DNA from: Hyphococcus sp.
GTDB taxonomy: Bacteria > Pseudomonadota > Alphaproteobacteria > Caulobacterales > Parvularculaceae
Length of the DNA stretch: 6,800 bases
Direction of reading: 5' to 3'
Assembly (NCBI GenBank): GCA_021604585.1
Contig: BQJG01000099.1
Span: 1-6,800, forward strand
Below the pieces are notes generated by a model that ran no database searches, had not been told where the DNA came from, and saw nothing but the letters and a program-made list of their open reading frames with translations. Each line of letters begins with the position of its first letter. The stretch's first letter is position 1. The translations under genes were made by a program, and so were the position numbers. Shown here piece by piece: positions 4,706 through 6,800 of the stretch.

Positions 4706-6314
4706 TGTTTTCCTCGCTGTCTTCATCGGCGGGATCGTCATTCGGATCGGTTTCATCCGATTTTGCAGGCGCCGCTGTTGGCGCTGGAGCACCGATATCT
4801 AAACTTTCCTCAAACCGTTTCGACTTGGCGCGATTTTCCGCAACATTGTCGAACAGGTTTCCGCGCTTCGCGGCCAGGCGATATTTATCCGTAATGCCCA
4901 TTTCCAGATCGAGTTTGTCCGCATCGCTTTCCGCTTTCGGATTGAGCGAGAGACGCGCCGGACCTGTCCAGGCGGCGTTTAACCAAGCCGACCGCACGAA
5001 CGGATCGGAAAAGAAACCCGGCGCTTTGAGAATGTTTCTGGCGACAGCCTCGGCGATGACAGCTTCATAAACCGGCTGGCAAAACTTAGAAATAATCCAA
5101 GCTTCGTATGATTGGGCAAACCGATACGCGATTTCGATGGCGCCGCGCGATGCAGAGTATGACGCCTTAAAGCTCCGCATAAGGACTTCTTCGGACGTAT
5201 CAAGCGCGACCGCCATTTGCGAGACGATCGCCCGGAAAAACGGATCGAAGCTTGCGCTTGGCCGACCTGGGGTGAATGATTCGACCGATTCATCCTGCGC
5301 CAGATCAACGATCATACCGGATTCAGTCAGCGATATTTCCTGTTTCTCATCACCCGCAGTTTCTGCGACAAGGTCCAATCCTTCGCCGTTTTCTGTTTTC
5401 GACGTGATCGCAAAACAGGAATTGATCACGGCCGCCATGAGTTCGGCTTCCGAATAGCGCTCTAACTGTTTCAGCGACGCAATGACCGGCGCCAGAAACG
5501 GCTCGCCTCGCACCTGCCCCGGCCTGTGATGAAAGTAATGATGATGAACGCGCCTTCGGCCATCAGGCGCAAAAGCTGGATACCACTCGCCTTTGTTCGC
5601 CGCGCCGAGCGTGTATTCGCCGGGATGCGTATCCAGAACATAGTACGAAACCGGCGCGCCATCCGCGTCGCGTTTTACGCCGCCGGAAATTGCACTTGTA
5701 TCGCCAGCGCCGTTCGGGTTCACCAGACGATCCCCCTCGACCAGTTGAACGCACGTTGAAAGGATCGCGCCCTTGCGTGAAATGAAGCGTTCAAAAGTAA
5801 GCATGTCGCCGGAAAGCAACGTCGTTTTTAGCGTCAACGCTTCCAGCTCCGCAAAGTTCATAGAACGCCCGGCGTGAATGTCATTTGAGCGAGCGTGGGC
5901 GCGGAACAATTGCGCCGCCAGCCCTTCCCATTCCGTCGCCTGGTCGACCGATAAGCCGAGAAGATCGCGGTTGATTTGCGGATCGACGATATGACCGGCC
6001 CCGACCACAAACGAAACTTTTTCGTTGACCGCGCCGCGCGCAATCGGCGTGTTGCGGTAGAGATCGCGCGAGCGCGCACGCAATGTCGGTAAGTCAAGAT
6101 GCAGATCCGCTTCAGGGCCGCCGCCCAAAGGATTGAAACGCGCGGTGTCGCGGCGAGAACGCGCGCCGCCCTCATAGCCCCCAACCAGCGCCAGCGCGTT
6201 TCGCGCTTGCAGCCGCTTAAAACCGGCGGCTGGATTGATATACGTGATCGCCTGGTCAATGATGTTCGGCTTGACCGGCGCGCGGCCGCGCGCCGTATTG
6301 CGTAATTTCTTCAT
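4698..6314 (-). CDS. Portal protein, lambda gpB-like family
   Basis: This 538-residue protein (lambda gpB is 533) forms the ring at one head vertex through which DNA is packed. It starts at ATG 6314 with AGGAT 5-6 bases upstream, 10 bases after the gpW-like gene. Family signatures are RARSRDLYRNTPIARGAVNE (79-98) followed by VVGAG, LVEGDRL (191-197), HHRPGQVRGEPFLAPVIASL (262-281) with a following long stem helix ERYSEAELMAA, SFKASYSASRGAIEIAYRF (381-399), and WTGPARLSLNP then KAESDADKLDLEMG (449-473). The C-terminal 20 residues are almost all Asp, Glu, Asn and Pro. An unusual HHHYFHH cluster lies at 257-263. The gene is intact from the typical N-terminus to the expected end. Its last codons overlap the protease start. 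Confidence 0.95.
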   Translation of the reverse strand: MKKLRNTARGRAPVKPNIIDQAITYINPAAGFKRLQARNALALVGGYEGGARSRRDTARFNPLGGGPEADLHLDLPTLRARSRDLYRNTPIARGAVNEKVSFVVGAGHIVDPQINRDLLGLSVDQATEWEGLAAQLFRAHARSNDIHAGRSMNFAELEALTLKTTLLSGDMLTFERFISRKGAILSTCVQLVEGDRLVNPNGAGDTSAISGGVKRDADGAPVSYYVLDTHPGEYTLGAANKGEWYPAFAPDGRRRVHHHYFHHRPGQVRGEPFLAPVIASLKQLERYSEAELMAAVINSCFAITSKTENGEGLDLVAETAGDEKQEISLTESGMIVDLAQDESVESFTPGRPSASFDPFFRAIVSQMAVALDTSEEVLMRSFKASYSASRGAIEIAYRFAQSYEAWIISKFCQPVYEAVIAEAVARNILKAPGFFSDPFVRSAWLNAAWTGPARLSLNPKAESDADKLDLEMGITDKYRLAAKRGNLFDNVAENRAKSKRFEESLDIGAPAPTAAPAKSDETDPNDDPADEDSEENND

Positions 6315-6324
6315 CTTGATCCTG

Positions 6325-6519
6325 CTATCGCGGCTGCGCCAGGCGAACCTTGGCGCGACGGCGCGGTTGACCGTTGATCCGCGCGAGCAAATCGCGCTCC
6401 GCCGCCTTCATTTCCGCGCGAGATTGAAACTCAACCCGCTTGCCGCCTTCATAGGCGACGGATTTCACGCCGCGCGCGAGCGCATCCTGCAGGGCCGCGA
6501 GTTTTTGTTCATCGGTCAT
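6325..6519 (-). CDS. Head-tail joining protein, lambda gpW-like
   Basis: This 64-residue protein (lambda gpW is 68) begins MTDEQKLAALQDALARGVKS, followed by VAYEGGKRVEFQSRAEMKAA and a final basic PRRRAKVR stretch. An N-terminal helix, a beta hairpin with G-(K/R)-R-V-E-F, and a second helix with a basic tail is the gpW fold. gpW joins the portal ring after packaging and offers the surface for the next connector, gpFII. A gpFII-like protein is indeed encoded further down this operon. The ATG overlaps the terminase TGA as ATGA. An AAGGGG lies 12 bases upstream, a rather long spacing that suggests coupling. The position between terminase and portal is the same as in lambda. Confidence 0.88.
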   Translation of the reverse strand: MTDEQKLAALQDALARGVKSVAYEGGKRVEFQSRAEMKAAERDLLARINGQPRRRAKVRLAQPR

Positions 6520-6800
6520 CGTCTGGATCGTCCCCTTACGCCGCGCCCGCGCGCGGTGCGCGCAACTTTCGCCGGTTGTGATTTCGATTCCGGCGGCTCA
6601 ACAAAGCCCGCGGCCTGCCACATCTTTTCAAGCCCGCCGGCTTTTGGATCCGCCGCGCCGCCTCGATCAGCAGCGATGGCTTCCCAATCTTCCCGCTTGT
6701 AACGCCCAACGCCGGCGTGAAACGCCATCGCTCGCGAATAGACATACATGTCGAGCATTTCGTTTGCCTGGCCGTCTTTCTTCACCCAGGACTTTTCGAG
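6516..6800 (-). CDS. Terminase large subunit, GpA family (C-terminal 94 residues, cut by right window edge)
   Basis: The frame is open from the right edge to TGA at 6516, giving 94 residues. It opens LEKSWVKKDGQANEMLDMYV and continues YSRAMAFHAGVGRY. The pattern W-x(4)-G-x-x-NE-x-LD-x-x-VYSRA is the conserved end of GpA-type large terminases, the ATP-driven DNA packaging motor with a nuclease that cuts concatemers. The remaining residues are an Ala/Gly/Arg-rich tail ending in a run of arginines, common after the nuclease domain. The ATPase and nuclease motifs lie outside the window and cannot be checked. Its place directly before a gpW-like gene and a lambda-type portal supports the call. A GTG at 6785 is in frame but is not the true start, since the conserved motif begins upstream of it. 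Confidence 0.8.
   Translation of the reverse strand, partial: LEKSWVKKDGQANEMLDMYVYSRAMAFHAGVGRYKREDWEAIAADRGGAADPKAGGLEKMWQAAGFVEPPESKSQPAKVARTARGRGVRGRSRR

Noticed and set aside
4706..4792. Longer N-terminus for the protease from ATG at 4792
   Set aside because: The added residues are a Lys/Arg-rich read of the acidic portal tail in another frame. ATG at 4705 has AGGA nearby and gives the usual close overlap with the portal stop.
6235..6702. Plus-strand ORF of 155 codons
   Set aside because: It is antisense to the portal start, the gpW-like gene and the terminase end, all of which have clear family signatures. It is a shadow frame.
6516..6785. Independent 89-residue gene starting with GTG at 6785
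   Set aside because: The same frame is open to the window edge, and the conserved terminase C-terminal motif begins upstream of the GTG, so this is the end of a larger gene.
1..6800. CRISPR array, tRNA, insertion sequence, attachment site, lysis, regulatory or defence gene
   Set aside because: No regularly spaced repeats, no tRNA-like fold or inverted terminal repeats, and every stretch is accounted for by virion genes. I saw no evidence for any of these.

Overview
This window is one uninterrupted virion-morphogenesis operon of a tailed phage, most likely a prophage. Every gene I support lies on the minus strand, so transcription runs from the right edge to the left edge. In transcription order the genes are: the C-terminal end of a GpA-type large terminase (cut by the right edge), a gpW-like head joining protein, a lambda-type portal, an S49 capsid protease with a probable nested scaffold, a gpD-type head decoration protein, a Mu gpT-type major capsid protein, a small acidic protein of unknown function, a probable 46-codon small ORF, a basic neck/tail-completion protein in the lambda gpZ position, a gpFII-like head-tail attachment protein, and the N-terminal part of a gpU-like tail terminator (cut by the left edge).

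The organism cannot be fixed from these genes. The sequence is GC-rich with heavy use of GCG, GCC and CGC codons, and the decoration and capsid proteins resemble types I associate with prophages of Alphaproteobacteria. I treat an alphaproteobacterial host as a low-confidence inference. No integrase, attachment site, tRNA or host gene is present to settle it.

The right half (about 3330-6800) follows the lambda order A-W-B-C/Nu3: DNA packaging motor, head completion, portal, then maturation protease with scaffold. The middle (1900-3300) holds the shell proteins: a lambda gpD-like decoration protein next to a capsid protein of the Mu gpT family rather than lambda gpE. The left part (1-1830) is the head-tail interface. 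Genes are tightly packed: four junctions are stop/start overlaps (ATGA or GTGA type or an 8-base overlap), and most other gaps hold only a ribosome binding site. I see no promoter or terminator, so all genes are probably read from one late promoter upstream of the window.

The points most worth a second look are the lambda/Mu mosaic shell, a strong ribosome binding site inside the protease gene that would give a 168-residue scaffold, an overlapping small ORF (or +1 frameshift extension) filling the gap at 1347-1404, the gpZ-before-gpFII order, and a GC-rich hairpin just downstream of the capsid gene. I found no defence system, CRISPR array or other non-virion system here.
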